Shown: positions 1-9,630, counted from the first letter of the stretch. The stretch is DNA of 64,000 nt from Mesorhizobium carmichaelinearum (GCF_900199455.1 NZ_FZQR01000003.1:186001-250000), one strand, 5' to 3'. Notes: a model not told the origin generated them from the letters alone. A program made the numbers and translations.

Positions 1-544
1 TCTCGACGATCCGGGCGGCGGCGTCCGGAACATTGGCCATTGTCACCATGCGCTTGATGATTTCGCCGCGCATCGGCTTCGTCAGCGTCAAAAGCACGCT
101 CGCCGCCGCCTGCGGAGCCAGCTTCGACAGCACCATGGCGGCCGTCTGCGGATGTTCGCCGGTCAGGAAGGTGCCCAGCCGCGAGGGTTCGAGCTTTTCG
201 AGATCGGGCCAGATCGGCGGCGGCCCTTCAGGCGCCGCTTCCGGTTTCTTGTTGCCCATGATGGCGCTCATCTCTTCGGGCGACAGCGATTCGTTGAGGA
301 TGGTGTCCATCCTGTCGGCGGAATCGAGCAGGCCGGCCCCTTCGGTGAACTCGGCCTCGAATTCGGCGACGATGCGCTCGAGATCGCTCTGCGGAATGGT
401 CCTCAGCAGCCGGGCGCCATCGATCAGCGCCTTCAGCTCTTCCTGCTTGAAGAATTTCAAGAGACGGCTGGCGGACGGCTTGCCCATCGCCACCAATATG
501 GCGGCTGCCTTCTGCGCGCGCGTCAGGGTCGTCAGCGGCGTCAT
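1..544 (-). CDS. fliG: Flagellar motor switch protein FliG (N-terminal and middle part; 3' end outside window)
   Basis: FliG is the rotor switch protein that joins the FliF MS ring to the FliM/FliN C ring and contacts the MotA stator. The visible part starts at an ATG whose complement is at 542-544 and reads MTPLTTLTRAQKAAAILVAM, the usual FliG opening with its AAAILVAMG motif. It continues through the acidic FEAEF segment and a repeat ending in RGEIIKRM, which resembles FliG middle-domain armadillo motifs. The frame stays open to base 1, so about 180 residues are present and the C-terminal torque domain lies outside. It is first in line after fliN in a leftward series motA-fliM-fliN-fliG, with a gap of 46 bases to fliN. 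Identification is by recognisable family sequence and operon position. Confidence 0.93.
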   Translation of the reverse strand, partial: MTPLTTLTRAQKAAAILVAMGKPSASRLLKFFKQEELKALIDGARLLRTIPQSDLERIVAEFEAEFTEGAGLLDSADRMDTILNESLSPEEMSAIMGNKKPEAAPEGPPPIWPDLEKLEPSRLGTFLTGEHPQTAAMVLSKLAPQAAASVLLTLTKPMRGEIIKRMVTMANVPDAAARIVE

Positions 545-590
545 GCTGCCTCTCGCCTCCGCTGCAACCGGCAAGCCCCACCAGCCATGT

Positions 591-977
591 TTAGGCGCCC
601 TTCGTGCCGGCGATGATTTCGGTCAGCCTGATGCCGAAGCGCGACGGGTCGCTCTCAAGCACCGTGATCTCGCCGCGCGCGATCTTGCGGCCGTTGACCA
701 CGACGTCGACCGGTTCGCCGATGCGGCGGTTGAGCGCCACCGTCGAGCCCTTCTGCAGCGCCATCAGGTCGGCAACCGCCATCTCGGTGCTGCCGAGGAT
801 GATCTGGACATCGACAGGGATGTTCATGATGACGTTGGAATTGGCGCCTGCCGCGGCCCTGAACGCCGCGTCGGGGCGCTGCTCTTCTTCGTGCAGGACC
901 CCGCGCAATTCCTCGATGGCGCGATCGAGCTGCTCGTCCGGCTGATCGATCTCTGCTTCCACTTTGGTCTTGGCCAT
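591..977 (-). CDS. fliN: Flagellar motor switch protein FliN
   Basis: FliN forms the lower C ring with FliM and docks the export ATPase complex. The 128-residue product has a charged acidic N-terminus followed by a SpoA (surface presentation of antigens) domain from about residue 48: the [25 protein letters not shown] and FGIRLTEII stretches are typical. The frame is open further upstream, but the ATG at 977 is preceded by GGAGA at good spacing and gives a normal FliN length. It sits 17 bases after fliM in the leftward motor operon. Confidence 0.95.
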   Translation of the reverse strand: MAKTKVEAEIDQPDEQLDRAIEELRGVLHEEEQRPDAAFRAAAGANSNVIMNIPVDVQIILGSTEMAVADLMALQKGSTVALNRRIGEPVDVVVNGRKIARGEITVLESDPSRFGIRLTEIIAGTKGA

Positions 978-994
978 GCGTTGTCTCCAATAGC

Positions 995-1978
995 TCAGGC
1001 GCGCCCGGCACCGGCCGGCATGAGCCCATCGATGAAATCCTGCCCGGCATCGAAAGGATGCCTGATTCGGACGGTGTAATTCTGCCCCAGTTTGCCGAAC
1101 TCGCATACGAACAGCGTCTGGCCGCGTGCGCTGAGGCGCGCTCGTGATTGCGCCGTTTCGTCGAAGTCGATGACCTGGCCCACTTCGAGATTGGCGAGGT
1201 CGCCAAGCGTCAGCCGCGCCAGCGGCATGGTGGCTTCGAGCGCCACCGTCGAGCGCATCACCTCTTCCGAGAAGCGCTCCCGCCAGCTCGGGCCGTGGTC
1301 ATCCCCGCCGGTGCTCGCGGCGCTGTCGCGGCTGGCCAGCACGATGCGCTGCGGCATCGTCACCGTGACTGTGCCGCTATCGGCTGGCGTCGAGATGCCA
1401 AGAACGATGCGCAGTGCCGCGCCATCCCGCAAAACGTGCCGCTTGGCTTCGGTGCCCGACATAGCGCGCGGTATGGGCAGACGCAGGTCGAGCGAGCGCC
1501 GCCCCGATCCGTTCAGGGCCTGCGCGACCTGCTGAAACAGCATGGTCGAGACATCAACCTCGATCTGCGACAGCTCGCGCTCGATCGGTGATGCCGGCGT
1601 CTCCGGGTCGCCGCCGAACAGCGTGCAGACCATGATCGCTATCGCCGGCGCATCGATCACTAGGGTCATGGCATCGGAGGACGTGGATGATGCCACGATG
1701 GTCATGGCAAACGTATCGCCGGCACGCGAGCGCGCCTCCGCGACGCGGCTGACCTCGACGGCCCTGAGATCGACGGTGACCGGAACGCCGAGCTCACTGG
1801 TCAGGCTCTTTTGCAACAGCGGCGCGGCGCGCTCGGCCATGGCCCGGCCAGTACCGATGACCTGGGCGGCCTCGCCGCTGTCGCCGACCAGACGCTCGAT
1901 GATCAACGAGCGCGCTTGCGCGGGGCTGCCTGGACTGGTCATGACAGTGTCGGCACCGATCTGTCGTGCATCGCTCAA
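995..1978 (-). CDS. fliM: Flagellar motor switch protein FliM
   Basis: FliM is the C-ring protein that binds CheY-P and FliG and sets the direction or speed of rotation. This 327-residue protein contains the CheC-like middle segment (about 60-230) and a C-terminal SpoA domain (about 245-315) with [20 protein letters not shown], which is clear FliM/FliN homology. The N-terminus ([10 protein letters not shown]) lacks a plain enteric CheY-binding LSQAEID motif, as in rhizobial FliM, where motors turn one way and vary speed. The start codon overlaps the motA stop by four bases, indicating translational coupling. Confidence 0.93.
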   Translation of the reverse strand: MSDARQIGADTVMTSPGSPAQARSLIIERLVGDSGEAAQVIGTGRAMAERAAPLLQKSLTSELGVPVTVDLRAVEVSRVAEARSRAGDTFAMTIVASSTSSDAMTLVIDAPAIAIMVCTLFGGDPETPASPIERELSQIEVDVSTMLFQQVAQALNGSGRRSLDLRLPIPRAMSGTEAKRHVLRDGAALRIVLGISTPADSGTVTVTMPQRIVLASRDSAASTGGDDHGPSWRERFSEEVMRSTVALEATMPLARLTLGDLANLEVGQVIDFDETAQSRARLSARGQTLFVCEFGKLGQNYTVRIRHPFDAGQDFIDGLMPAGAGRA

Positions 1979-2850
1979 GCGGCCTTCTTCTCGGCGCTGC
2001 CGGTGTTCATCGTGCTCTGCTCGACGGCGTCGATGGTCGGCCGCTCATAGGATGAGATGGTCTTGCGGCCGAATTCGATCGCCACCTGCGGCAGCGCACC
2101 GTTCATGTAGGCGAGCAGCGTCTGCTTGACGATGATGTAGAGGCGGTTCTTCTTCTCGCGCACCGTCTTGATCTTGGTGGCGACGGGCCCGACTACGGCG
2201 TAGGACAGGAAGATGCCGAGAAAGGTGCCCACAAGTGCCGCGCCGATCAGGCCGCCGAGGATTTCCGGCGACTGGTCGAGAGCGCCCATCGCCTTGACCA
2301 CGCCAAGCACGGCGGCGACGATGCCAAGCGCCGGCAGGCCGTCGCCGACCGCGACCAGCGCGTGATAGGCCTTCATCTTGTCGGAGCGGATGGTCTGGAT
2401 CTCCTCGTCCATCAGCGCCTCGATCTCGTGCGAGCGGGCATTGCCGATGATGATGATGCGGCAGTAGTCGGAGATGAAATTCATCAGATCGTGATTCTTG
2501 AGCACCGTCGGAAAGGCCTGGAAGATGGCTGATTCTTCCGGATTGTCGATATGCGCCTCGACCTCGCTGCGCGACTTCGAGCGCAATTCGCGCATCAGGC
2601 TGTGCAGCACGCCGAGCGTTTCGAGATAATCCTGTTCCTTCGGCACCGCCTGCTTGAAAGCCTCGAGGATGCCCTTGCCGGTATCCTTGACCGTCTTCAT
2701 CGGGTTGGCCACCAGGAAGGTGCCCAGTGCGGCGCCGCAGATGACCACGGCTTCCCAAGGCTGGACCAGCACGTGCAGATGCCCGCCCATGGCCATGAAG
2801 CCGCCAAGGACGCAGCCGAGCGTCACCACAAGTCCAATGAGAATGCCCAC
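1975..2850 (-). CDS. motA: Flagellar motor stator protein MotA
   Basis: MotA is the inner-membrane stator subunit that with MotB conducts protons and pushes on FliG. The 291-residue product has four hydrophobic segments: two at the N-terminus (about 2-20 and 33-50) and two in the second half (about 170-190 and 200-225), with the [17 protein letters not shown] and [17 protein letters not shown] stretches typical of MotA. It is the first gene of the leftward motA-fliM-fliN-fliG operon, 156 bases from a divergent DUF1217 gene. The partner motB lies 15 kb away in the motBCD operon, as in other rhizobia. Confidence 0.96.
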   Translation of the reverse strand: MGILIGLVVTLGCVLGGFMAMGGHLHVLVQPWEAVVICGAALGTFLVANPMKTVKDTGKGILEAFKQAVPKEQDYLETLGVLHSLMRELRSKSRSEVEAHIDNPEESAIFQAFPTVLKNHDLMNFISDYCRIIIIGNARSHEIEALMDEEIQTIRSDKMKAYHALVAVGDGLPALGIVAAVLGVVKAMGALDQSPEILGGLIGAALVGTFLGIFLSYAVVGPVATKIKTVREKKNRLYIIVKQTLLAYMNGALPQVAIEFGRKTISSYERPTIDAVEQSTMNTGSAEKKAA

Positions 2851-3006
2851 GGCAGGTCCTTCCGCATTTCACGTCAGCTGCAAGGGATAGTCCCCGTGCC
2901 TTGTGTGAGGCTTGAATCCGGGCTGCCATGGAACCGAATGTTGGGCGATTCAGTTTCGCGCAAGGAAGTGAGGTTATTGTCGCGACATTAAGCTTCGGCC
3001 GGAGGC
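2851..3006. promoter_or_regulatory. Divergent intergenic region between motA and the DUF1217/flgF operon
   Basis: This 156-base gap separates two flagellar operons that point away from each other, so promoters for both must lie here or in the 5' ends of the genes. I see no clear -35/-10 pair. The segment from about 2945 to 3000 is less GC-rich than its surroundings and includes ATTGTCGCGACATTAAG, with the short palindrome TGTCGCGACA centred near 2980, which could be a regulator site. The class II VisNR/Rem hierarchy of rhizobia is the likely controller, but no verified motif can be read by eye. Confidence 0.45.
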
Positions 3007-4134
3007 ATGACGTTGCTCAGTACCTTTACCAGCTATCAGTTGATCACCAAGGACATCGCCAAGTCTATCGACCGCATCGAGCAGCAGCCGACGGTCGATC
3101 GCGATACCCAATACTATCTCGCCAACATCACCAAGGTGAAATCGATCGACGATTTCGTCAACAATGACCGGCTGTTCAAATATGCCATGAAGGCCTACGG
3201 GCTGGAGGACATGGATTACGCCAAGGCCTTCATGGTCAAAGCGCTCAAGGAAGGCGTTTCGGATTCCAACAGCTTCGCCAACAAGCTGACCGACAAGCGC
3301 TATGCCGCGTTCGTCAGCGCCTTCAATTTCGCCGCCAACGGCGCCGACGCCACAATCTACAACAAGGCGCAGCAGCTGGTGACGAAGAATTACGCGACGC
3401 AGGCGCAAATCGCCGGCCTCGATCCGAACTCCGACTATGTAAAGGGCGAGACGACCTACTACCTCGCCAACATCACCAAGGTGAAGTCCGTCGACGACCT
3501 GATGTCGAACAGCCGGCTCTACACCTATGCCCTGGCCGCATACGGTCTGGACTCGGCGACCGAGGACAAGGACCTGATCAAGCAGGTCCTGCAAAGTAAG
3601 GTGAGCGACCCTGACAGCGTCGCCAACAAGCAGACCAACCCAGCTTACGCGGGACTGGCTTTGGCCTTCAATTTCGAAGCCAATGGCGAGAACGCCACCA
3701 CCATCAATCCTGCGCAGCAGCCGACCGTCGATAAGTACCTGCGCCAGACCCTTGAGGAGGATGCCGGTCAGACCAATGAGGGCGTGCGGCTGGCGCTTTA
3801 TTTCCAGCGCAAGGCGCCCGACATCACCAGCTGGTACGACGTGCTGGCCGACACGGCCCTTGCAAGCGTCGTGCGCACCGCTCTGGGGCTGCCTGATTCC
3901 TTCGCCACCGCCGACATCGACAAGCAGGCGCAATTGTTCGAGCAGAAACTCGACCTCACGGATTTCACCGATCCCGCGAAGCTCACCAAGTTCCTGACCC
4001 GCTTCACCAGCATGTACGAGATCAACAACCCAACCTCGACGGCCGTGACGTCGGTCAGCGTGCTCTTCGCTCAGCCGGTCACGGTGGGCATTTCCACTGA
4101 CCTGATGATGGCCATGCAGAAGTTGAAGTTCTGA
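3007..4134 (+). CDS. DUF1217 family flagellar-cluster protein
   Basis: The 375-residue product contains two clearly related blocks: YYLANITKVKSIDDFVNNDRL near residue 38 and a second YYLANITKVKSVDDLMSN copy near residue 153, each followed by a region with FNFAANG or FNFEANG. This internal duplication is the signature of the DUF1217 family, found beside flgF in rhizobial flagellar clusters. No signal peptide or membrane span is visible. It is the first gene of the rightward operon, two bases before flgF. Its role is not established; position suggests a rod, hook or export-associated function. An ATG at 3007 with upstream CGGAGG is a good start. Confidence 0.85.
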   Translation: MTLLSTFTSYQLITKDIAKSIDRIEQQPTVDRDTQYYLANITKVKSIDDFVNNDRLFKYAMKAYGLEDMDYAKAFMVKALKEGVSDSNSFANKLTDKRYAAFVSAFNFAANGADATIYNKAQQLVTKNYATQAQIAGLDPNSDYVKGETTYYLANITKVKSVDDLMSNSRLYTYALAAYGLDSATEDKDLIKQVLQSKVSDPDSVANKQTNPAYAGLALAFNFEANGENATTINPAQQPTVDKYLRQTLEEDAGQTNEGVRLALYFQRKAPDITSWYDVLADTALASVVRTALGLPDSFATADIDKQAQLFEQKLDLTDFTDPAKLTKFLTRFTSMYEINNPTSTAVTSVSVLFAQPVTVGISTDLMMAMQKLKF

Positions 4135-4136
4135 TC

Positions 4137-4862
4137 ATGCAAGACAGTCTCTATGTCGCCCTTTCCGCGCAGATGGCGCTCGAGCGCCGGCTCGACACGA
4201 TCGCCGACAATGTCGCGAACGCCAACACCGTCGGCTTTCGCGCCACCGGCGTGAAATTCGAGGACATGGTGTCGGGCACCGGGCAGAAATCGGTGTCCTT
4301 CGCCTCGTCGGGCAAGACCTATCTTTCCGGCGCCCATGGCTCCCTGACCGAGACCGGCAATCCATTCGATTTCGCCATCCAGGGCGACGCCTGGTTCGCC
4401 ATCGACACGCCGGCCGGCACCGTCATGACCCGCGACGGCCGCTTCTCGATGAACGAGAATGGCGAGCTGATGTCGATCGAAGGCCATCCGGTGCTCGATG
4501 CCGGCGGCGCGCCGATCCAGCTCGATCCCCGCAACGGCCCGCCCAAGGCCGGCGCCGACGGCTCGCTGCGCCAGAACGACCAGCTTGTCGGCTCGATCGG
4601 CCTCTACAATTTCGATCCGGGCGAGAATTTCGTGCGCTACGGCAATTCCGGCATCGTGCCTGCGCGCACCCCCGAGCCGGTCACCGATCGTTCCGATGTC
4701 GGCATCGCCCAGGGCTTCGTCGAAGAATCCAACGTCAATCCGGTGCTGGAGATGACCCGGCTGATCATGGTCCAGCGTGCCTTCGAGAACACCGCCGCCC
4801 TGATGCGGCAGACGGATTCCTCCACCGACGAGGCGATCAAGACGCTCGGCTCGAAGTCGTAG
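4137..4862 (+). CDS. flgF: Flagellar basal-body rod protein FlgF
   Basis: FlgF is a proximal rod component exported by the flagellar type III apparatus. The 241-residue protein begins with the conserved rod/hook N-terminal helix (LDTIADNVANANTVGFRATG, about residues 17-36) and ends with the matching C-terminal coiled-coil segment containing EMTRLIMVQRAFEN. The middle has the GDAWFAI and TRDGRFSMNENGEL stretches typical of FlgF/FlgG. It follows the DUF1217 gene by two bases and ends one base before fliI, so all three are one transcription unit. Confidence 0.93.
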   Translation: MQDSLYVALSAQMALERRLDTIADNVANANTVGFRATGVKFEDMVSGTGQKSVSFASSGKTYLSGAHGSLTETGNPFDFAIQGDAWFAIDTPAGTVMTRDGRFSMNENGELMSIEGHPVLDAGGAPIQLDPRNGPPKAGADGSLRQNDQLVGSIGLYNFDPGENFVRYGNSGIVPARTPEPVTDRSDVGIAQGFVEESNVNPVLEMTRLIMVQRAFENTAALMRQTDSSTDEAIKTLGSKS

Positions 4863-4863
4863 C

Positions 4864-6279
4864 ATGTCATCAGGCCGGTCCTCCATCCGTGCACCTGAAA
4901 GACAGATCCAGCCGGCGCCGGAAGATCGGCTGGCCGCGTTGGAACGGGTTATCAGGCGCTTCAGCAACGCCGATGGGCTGGTCAAGCGTGGCGGTCTCGT
5001 TACCGAAGTCACGCCCACGCACTACAAGGTGCGCGGCCTTTCCGATTTCGCCAGGCTGGGCGACATGGTCGAACAGCGCGGCCAGGCCGGCGCGCGCCGC
5101 GGCGAGATCGTCAAGATCAGCCGTGACGAGATCGTCGTCGCGCCCTTCGAACGCAGCGCCGATGCCGGTATCGGTGACGCCGTGTTCCGCCGGGGACCGC
5201 TCGCGGTCGCGCCGCACGGCTCATGGCGCGGCCGCACCATCGACGCGCTCACCCGGGCGATCGATGGCGGTCCGCCGCTGATCAGGGGCGACGACCTGTC
5301 GGGCAGTGCCACGACGCCCGGTGCCATGGCACGGCAACGCGTCGGTACTGCCTTCATGACCGGCGTCAAGGTCATCGACATCTTCACGCCGCTGTGCTTC
5401 GGCCAGCGCATGGGCGTCTTTGCCGGTTCGGGCGTCGGCAAGTCGACGCTGCTCGCCATGCTGGCCGGCGCCGACGCGTTCGACACCGTCGTCGTGGCGC
5501 TGATCGGCGAACGCGGCCGCGAGGTCCGCGAATTCCTCGAGGACACGATCGGCGACAGCATGGCCAAGACCGTGGCCGTCGTCGCCACCAGCGACGAGAG
5601 CGCCATGATGCGCCGGCGCGCGCCCGACACCGCCATGCGCGTCGCCGAGCACTTTCGCGACCAGGGCCACCGTGTGCTCCTGGTGCTGGATTCGATCACC
5701 CGCTTCGCCCATGCGTTGCGCGAGGTGGCGACGGGAACCGGCGAGCCGCCGGTCGCCCGCGGCTATCCCGCCTCGGTTTTCACCGAACTGCCCAAGCTGC
5801 TCGAACGCGCCGGGCCGGGCGTGGAGGGCCCCGGGGTTGAAGGTAAGGGCTCGATCACCGCCATCATTTCGGTGCTGGTCGACGGCGACGACCACAACGA
5901 TCCCGTCGCCGATTCCGTGCGCGGCATCCTCGACGGCCACGTCGTGCTCGACCGCGCGATCGCCGAACAGGGCCGCTATCCGCCGGTCAATCCGCTGTCG
6001 TCCATATCGCGCCTGGCAGGCAAGGCCTGGAGTGTCGAACAGCGCGCTTTGGTGACGCGGCTGAAGTCGATGATCGCCCGCTTCGAGGACACGCGCGACA
6101 TCCGACTGCTCGGCGCCTATCAGGGCGGCGCCGACGCCGAGCTCGACATTGCCGTGCGCCAGGTGCCGCTGATCTACGAGGCGCTGACGCAATCGCCCAG
6201 GGACCGCCCGTCGGCCGATCCGTTCTCCGATCTCGCCCGCCATCTCAAGGGAAAGCTGAATGCCGAATCAGGAGACTGA
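4864..6279 (+). CDS. fliI: Flagellum-specific ATP synthase FliI
   Basis: FliI is the cytoplasmic hexameric ATPase that unfolds and delivers substrates to the flagellar export gate. The 471-residue product has the F1-beta-like fold: Walker A GSGVGKST at about residues 188-195, a GERGREVREF motif, a Walker B-like VLLVLDSITRFA near 275, and SSISRLAGKAWS near the C-terminal third. Length and motif order match FliI. It overlaps the next gene by 20 bases in another frame. The regulator FliH-like protein is encoded at 17767. Confidence 0.96.
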   Translation: MSSGRSSIRAPERQIQPAPEDRLAALERVIRRFSNADGLVKRGGLVTEVTPTHYKVRGLSDFARLGDMVEQRGQAGARRGEIVKISRDEIVVAPFERSADAGIGDAVFRRGPLAVAPHGSWRGRTIDALTRAIDGGPPLIRGDDLSGSATTPGAMARQRVGTAFMTGVKVIDIFTPLCFGQRMGVFAGSGVGKSTLLAMLAGADAFDTVVVALIGERGREVREFLEDTIGDSMAKTVAVVATSDESAMMRRRAPDTAMRVAEHFRDQGHRVLLVLDSITRFAHALREVATGTGEPPVARGYPASVFTELPKLLERAGPGVEGPGVEGKGSITAIISVLVDGDDHNDPVADSVRGILDGHVVLDRAIAEQGRYPPVNPLSSISRLAGKAWSVEQRALVTRLKSMIARFEDTRDIRLLGAYQGGADAELDIAVRQVPLIYEALTQSPRDRPSADPFSDLARHLKGKLNAESGD

Positions 6280-7093
6280 ACGCCAATATACCGAGCGCAT
6301 CCTGAACGAGATGATCGCCGAGGCGAACGCCGCCGAGGAAGCCCGGGCCGCGGAGGAGAGGGCCGCCAAGGCAAAGGCCGCCAGCGCCATAGCTGCCAAG
6401 ACCGCGGCTGTTCTGGCCAGGGCCGCCAAGCCGGTTCTACCCCGATCCGAGCCTGTGGCTCGGGCTGCCGTGCCCACCATGCCTTTGGCTCCCGGTGTCG
6501 AGGCAGCCGGGACAACGCAGGCAAGCCGCGAATTAATGATCGACGACCTTTTTCCGGTCACCGAATGGCCGCAACCGCCAAAGGCGCAATTTCCAAAATT
6601 GAGCAAGAAGCCAGACCGGCGCAGCGACTTCGTCATCGCCGCGCTCGGCGTCACGCTCGGCCTGATCTGCGCGCTGTTTCCCTGGTATATCTTCTTCAAC
6701 CAGGAGCAGTTCGGCGTTCAGGCGATCAAGTTTGGCGGCACCGGTACCAATTCTGGACGCGAGGGCGGCGGCGTGGTCGCCTCGCGCAGCGCGCCGCTGA
6801 CGGCCAAGGACCTTCCCAACACCAGCATCGACCTGTTCGCCACCGGAACGGTGCAGGATGACGCCCCCCCGGCACAGCCACCCGGCGACCAGCCCTTCCC
6901 CGCCGATGTCGCGAAATTCCGCATGGTCCATGTCGCCAACGGCCGCGCCATGATCGAGGACGACACCGGCCTGTGGATCGTCCAGCGCGGCTCGACGCTG
7001 CCGGATTCAAGCACGGTGTCGTCGATCGAGCAGCGCAACGGCAAATGGGTCATGCTGACCAGTGCCAACCAGGTGATTCAGCTTTCCAGGTAA
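6260..7093 (+). CDS. Membrane-anchored flagellar-cluster protein of unknown function
   Basis: I do not recognise a named family. The 277-residue product has an Ala/Glu/Lys-rich N-terminal half (about 15-58) likely to be a long helix or coiled coil, a proline-rich stretch (about 58-112), one membrane span at about 124-146 (FVIAALGVTLGLICALFPWY), and a C-terminal part of about 130 residues that would be periplasmic. No signal peptide is seen, so the N-terminus should be cytoplasmic. It overlaps the 3' end of fliI by 20 bases and precedes flgB, so it is very likely co-expressed with rod and export genes. A rod-assembly or export accessory role is inference from place only. Confidence 0.75.
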   Translation: MPNQETERQYTERILNEMIAEANAAEEARAAEERAAKAKAASAIAAKTAAVLARAAKPVLPRSEPVARAAVPTMPLAPGVEAAGTTQASRELMIDDLFPVTEWPQPPKAQFPKLSKKPDRRSDFVIAALGVTLGLICALFPWYIFFNQEQFGVQAIKFGGTGTNSGREGGGVVASRSAPLTAKDLPNTSIDLFATGTVQDDAPPAQPPGDQPFPADVAKFRMVHVANGRAMIEDDTGLWIVQRGSTLPDSSTVSSIEQRNGKWVMLTSANQVIQLSR

Positions 7094-7179
7094 GGTCGTC
7101 GCGGTACGGCCTTGCGGTCGCCCGCAAGGTCCGCGCAAGACTGGCGGCCTAGTCTTTGGGCACATGCCCGGAGATTCCC

Positions 7180-7560
7180 ATGGAGCCTGTTTCCCTTTTC
7201 GATCTCGCCGCCAAGCAAGCGCAGTGGCTTTCCGTGCGCCAGTCGGCGATCGCCGGCAACATCGCCAACGCCAACACGCCGGGCTACACGGCAAACGATG
7301 TCGAGCCCTTCGAAAAGGTGCTCGACCGTACCGCGGTGTCGCTGCAAACCACCGAGGCCGGCCATCTCGGCAGCGCGGCGACCAATGCCGGCTTCACCAT
7401 CAAGCCGCAGGAAGATGACGGCGTGGTTATGCCGTCCAAGAACACTGTCGTGCTTGAGGACCAGCTTCTCAAGGCCGGCGAGGTGCGCCGCTCCTTCGAG
7501 CTCAACACGGCGATCGTCAAAGCCTTCCACTCGATGATGATGATGGCGGTGAAGAGCTGA
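7180..7560 (+). CDS. flgB: Flagellar basal-body rod protein FlgB
   Basis: FlgB forms the most proximal rod layer. The 126-residue product has the N-terminal rod motif ([20 protein letters not shown]) and the C-terminal [13 protein letters not shown] end typical of FlgB. An in-frame ATG-like start exists 24 bases upstream, but the ATG at 7180 is chosen because GGAG lies six bases before it and the product then starts [13 protein letters not shown], normal for rhizobial FlgB. It heads the flgB-flgC-fliE-flgG-flgA-flgI run. Confidence 0.94.
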   Translation: MEPVSLFDLAAKQAQWLSVRQSAIAGNIANANTPGYTANDVEPFEKVLDRTAVSLQTTEAGHLGSAATNAGFTIKPQEDDGVVMPSKNTVVLEDQLLKAGEVRRSFELNTAIVKAFHSMMMMAVKS

Positions 7561-7562
7561 CC

Positions 7563-7979
7563 ATGGACGCACTGACCGCAGCACTGAAAGTCGCAGCATC
7601 CGGCCTCGGCGCCCAGTCCGAGCGCCTGCGTGTGGTTTCGGAAAACCTCGCCAATGCCCAGTCGACCGGCACCACGCCCGGCGCCGACCCCTATCGCCGC
7701 AAGACCATCAGCTTCGTCTCCGAGCTCGACCGGGCCTCCGGCAGCTCGACGGTTGAAGTGAACTCGATCGACCGCGATCCGAGTATCTTTCCCGTCGAAT
7801 TTCAGCCCGGCAACGAAGCCGCCGACGAGAAGGGCTACGTCAAGATGCCCAACGTCAACGTGCTGATCGAAATGGCCGACATGACCGAGGCCAACCGCTC
7901 CTACGAGGCCAACCTGCAAGTCGTGAAGCAGGCGCGCGACCTCATTTCAATGACCATCGACCTGATGAGGAACCAATGA
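7563..7979 (+). CDS. flgC: Flagellar basal-body rod protein FlgC
   Basis: FlgC is a proximal rod subunit. The 138-residue product carries the conserved [20 protein letters not shown] segment near residue 23 and the C-terminal [20 protein letters not shown] helix used for rod stacking. It lies two bases after flgB and overlaps fliE by four bases (ATGA), so the three rod proteins are made together. Confidence 0.95.
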   Translation: MDALTAALKVAASGLGAQSERLRVVSENLANAQSTGTTPGADPYRRKTISFVSELDRASGSSTVEVNSIDRDPSIFPVEFQPGNEAADEKGYVKMPNVNVLIEMADMTEANRSYEANLQVVKQARDLISMTIDLMRNQ

Positions 7980-8299
7980 TCGTGAGTGGCATCGGCGCGC
8001 TTAACCTGAAGCCCGGGCTGGGCGATACGGCGACCGACATGCTTCAGGGCGGTGTCGCGCCGGCGACAGCCGGCAACCTTGGCACCTCCTTCGCCGAAGC
8101 GGTGAGCCAGGCAGCCTCCAAGACCGTCAACACGCTGCAGAATGCCGAGCAGGTGTCGCTCCAGGCGCTCAAGGGCGATGCCGACACGCGCCAGGTCGTC
8201 GATGCCGTGATGAGCGCTCAGCAGGCGCTTCAGACCGCCGTCGCCATCCGCGACAAGGTCGTTTCGGCCTATCTCGAAGTCAGTCGAATGGGTATTTGA
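7976..8299 (+). CDS. fliE: Flagellar hook-basal body complex protein FliE
   Basis: FliE links the MS ring to the rod. The 107-residue product matches FliE in size and in its C-terminal half, where [20 protein letters not shown] leads into [20 protein letters not shown], the family's helical signature ending in a conserved MxI-type tail. The ATG overlaps the flgC stop by four bases. flgG follows 11 bases later. Confidence 0.94.
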   Translation: MIVSGIGALNLKPGLGDTATDMLQGGVAPATAGNLGTSFAEAVSQAASKTVNTLQNAEQVSLQALKGDADTRQVVDAVMSAQQALQTAVAIRDKVVSAYLEVSRMGI

Positions 8300-8310
8300 G
8301 GAGTTAGGGC

Positions 8311-9099
8311 ATGAAAGCACTTGCCATCGCCGCCACCGGCATGAATGCCCAGCAGACAAATCTGGAAGTCATCGCCAACAACATCGCCAACATCAACACC
8401 ACCGGCTACAAGCGGGCGCGCGCCGAATTCTCCGACCTGCTCTACCAGGTCGACCGCACGCAAGGCGTGCCCAACCGCTCCAATGCCTCGCTGGTGCCGG
8501 AGGGCGTTTCGATCGGCCTCGGCGTCAAGACGACGGCCGTGCGCAATGTGCACACCCAGGGCGAACTCACCAGCACCGGCAACAGTTTCGACATGGCATT
8601 GACCGGCAGGGGCTGGTTCCAGATCGAAGGGGCCGATGGCGGCACGCTCTACACCCGCGCCGGCGCCTTCAACACCAACGCCACCGGCCAGCTGGTGACG
8701 GTGGATGGCGCCAGTGTCATTCCGGCCATCACGGTACCTGTCAATGCCGTTGAGGTCATCGTCAACAAGACCGGCGAGGTTTTTGCCCGCATCGACGGCC
8801 AGACAGCCATGCAGAGCCTCGGCCAGCTTCAGATCGCCAACTTCGCCAATGAGGCAGGCCTCGCGCCGCTCGGCGACAATCTCTTCCAGGAAACCACGGC
8901 CTCCGGCCCGGCCAATGTCGGCGTGCCCGGCGACCCCGGCTTCGCCACCATCCAGCAGGGCTATCTCGAGGCTTCCAACGTCGACCCGGTCAAGGAAATC
9001 ACCGAACTGATCTCGGCGCAGCGCGCCTATGAGATGAATTCCAAGGTAATCCAGGCCGCCGACGACATGGCCTCGGTCGTCTCCAAGAACATCAGGTAA
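8311..9099 (+). CDS. flgG: Flagellar basal-body rod protein FlgG (distal rod)
   Basis: FlgG forms the distal rod that passes through the P and L rings. The 262-residue length is almost invariant in the family. Visible motifs are the N-terminal [20 protein letters not shown], the central [20 protein letters not shown], and the C-terminal [34 protein letters not shown] ribosome site precedes the ATG. It is followed by flgA after three bases. Confidence 0.96.
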   Translation: MKALAIAATGMNAQQTNLEVIANNIANINTTGYKRARAEFSDLLYQVDRTQGVPNRSNASLVPEGVSIGLGVKTTAVRNVHTQGELTSTGNSFDMALTGRGWFQIEGADGGTLYTRAGAFNTNATGQLVTVDGASVIPAITVPVNAVEVIVNKTGEVFARIDGQTAMQSLGQLQIANFANEAGLAPLGDNLFQETTASGPANVGVPGDPGFATIQQGYLEASNVDPVKEITELISAQRAYEMNSKVIQAADDMASVVSKNIR

Positions 9100-9102
9100 G
9101 GG

Positions 9103-9630
9103 ATGATGGCCATGCCGATCTCCTGCTCCGCATTCCGCCGCACCGCGCTGATCCTTGCGCTGGTGGCCGGCGGCATGCCGGCTTTCGCCCAGGAATCGGC
9201 AAATCAGTCAGCAACGCAGATCGCCAGCAATCAGCCCGCCGGCGAGGTTGTGCTGATCCCCAACCGCGTCATCTATCCCGGCGAGACCATCGAACTCACC
9301 GCCCTGAAGCAGGTGACCCTCATCCCGGGCAAGCACAAGCCTGACGCCATGGCGACCCGTGCCGAAGAACTCCAGGGCAAGGTCGCCAAGCGCACGCTGC
9401 TGCCCGGCCGTTACATTCCCTCCACCGCCATCCGCGAAGCCTGGCTGGTCGAGCAGGGTGCTGCCGTGCAGGTGTTCTTCATCGCCGGTGGACTGACGAT
9501 ATCGGCGACTGCGGTGACCTTGCAGCCAGGTTCGGCCGGCGACCTCATCAAGGTTCGCAACAGCGACAGCGGCAAGATCCTCTCCGGCACCGTGATGGCC
9601 GACGGAACCATCCAGGTTAGCGCTTCATGA
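9103..9630 (+). CDS. flgA: Flagella basal body P-ring formation chaperone FlgA
   Basis: FlgA is a periplasmic chaperone for P-ring (FlgI) assembly. The 175-residue precursor has a signal peptide ending near AFAQE (about residue 29) and a C-terminal SAF-like region with LPGRYIPSTAIREAWLVEQG and the LIKVRNSDSGKILSGTV stretch that is characteristic of FlgA. It is short compared with enteric FlgA, as usual in rhizobia. Three closely spaced ATGs (9103, 9106, 9112) could serve as start. It overlaps flgI by four bases, fitting its role with FlgI. Confidence 0.92.
   Translation: MMAMPISCSAFRRTALILALVAGGMPAFAQESANQSATQIASNQPAGEVVLIPNRVIYPGETIELTALKQVTLIPGKHKPDAMATRAEELQGKVAKRTLLPGRYIPSTAIREAWLVEQGAAVQVFFIAGGLTISATAVTLQPGSAGDLIKVRNSDSGKILSGTVMADGTIQVSAS

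Noticed and set aside
2974..3933. Minus-strand frame opposite the DUF1217 gene
   Set aside because: The plus-strand product has family repeats and a good ribosome site; the antisense product has no recognisable features.
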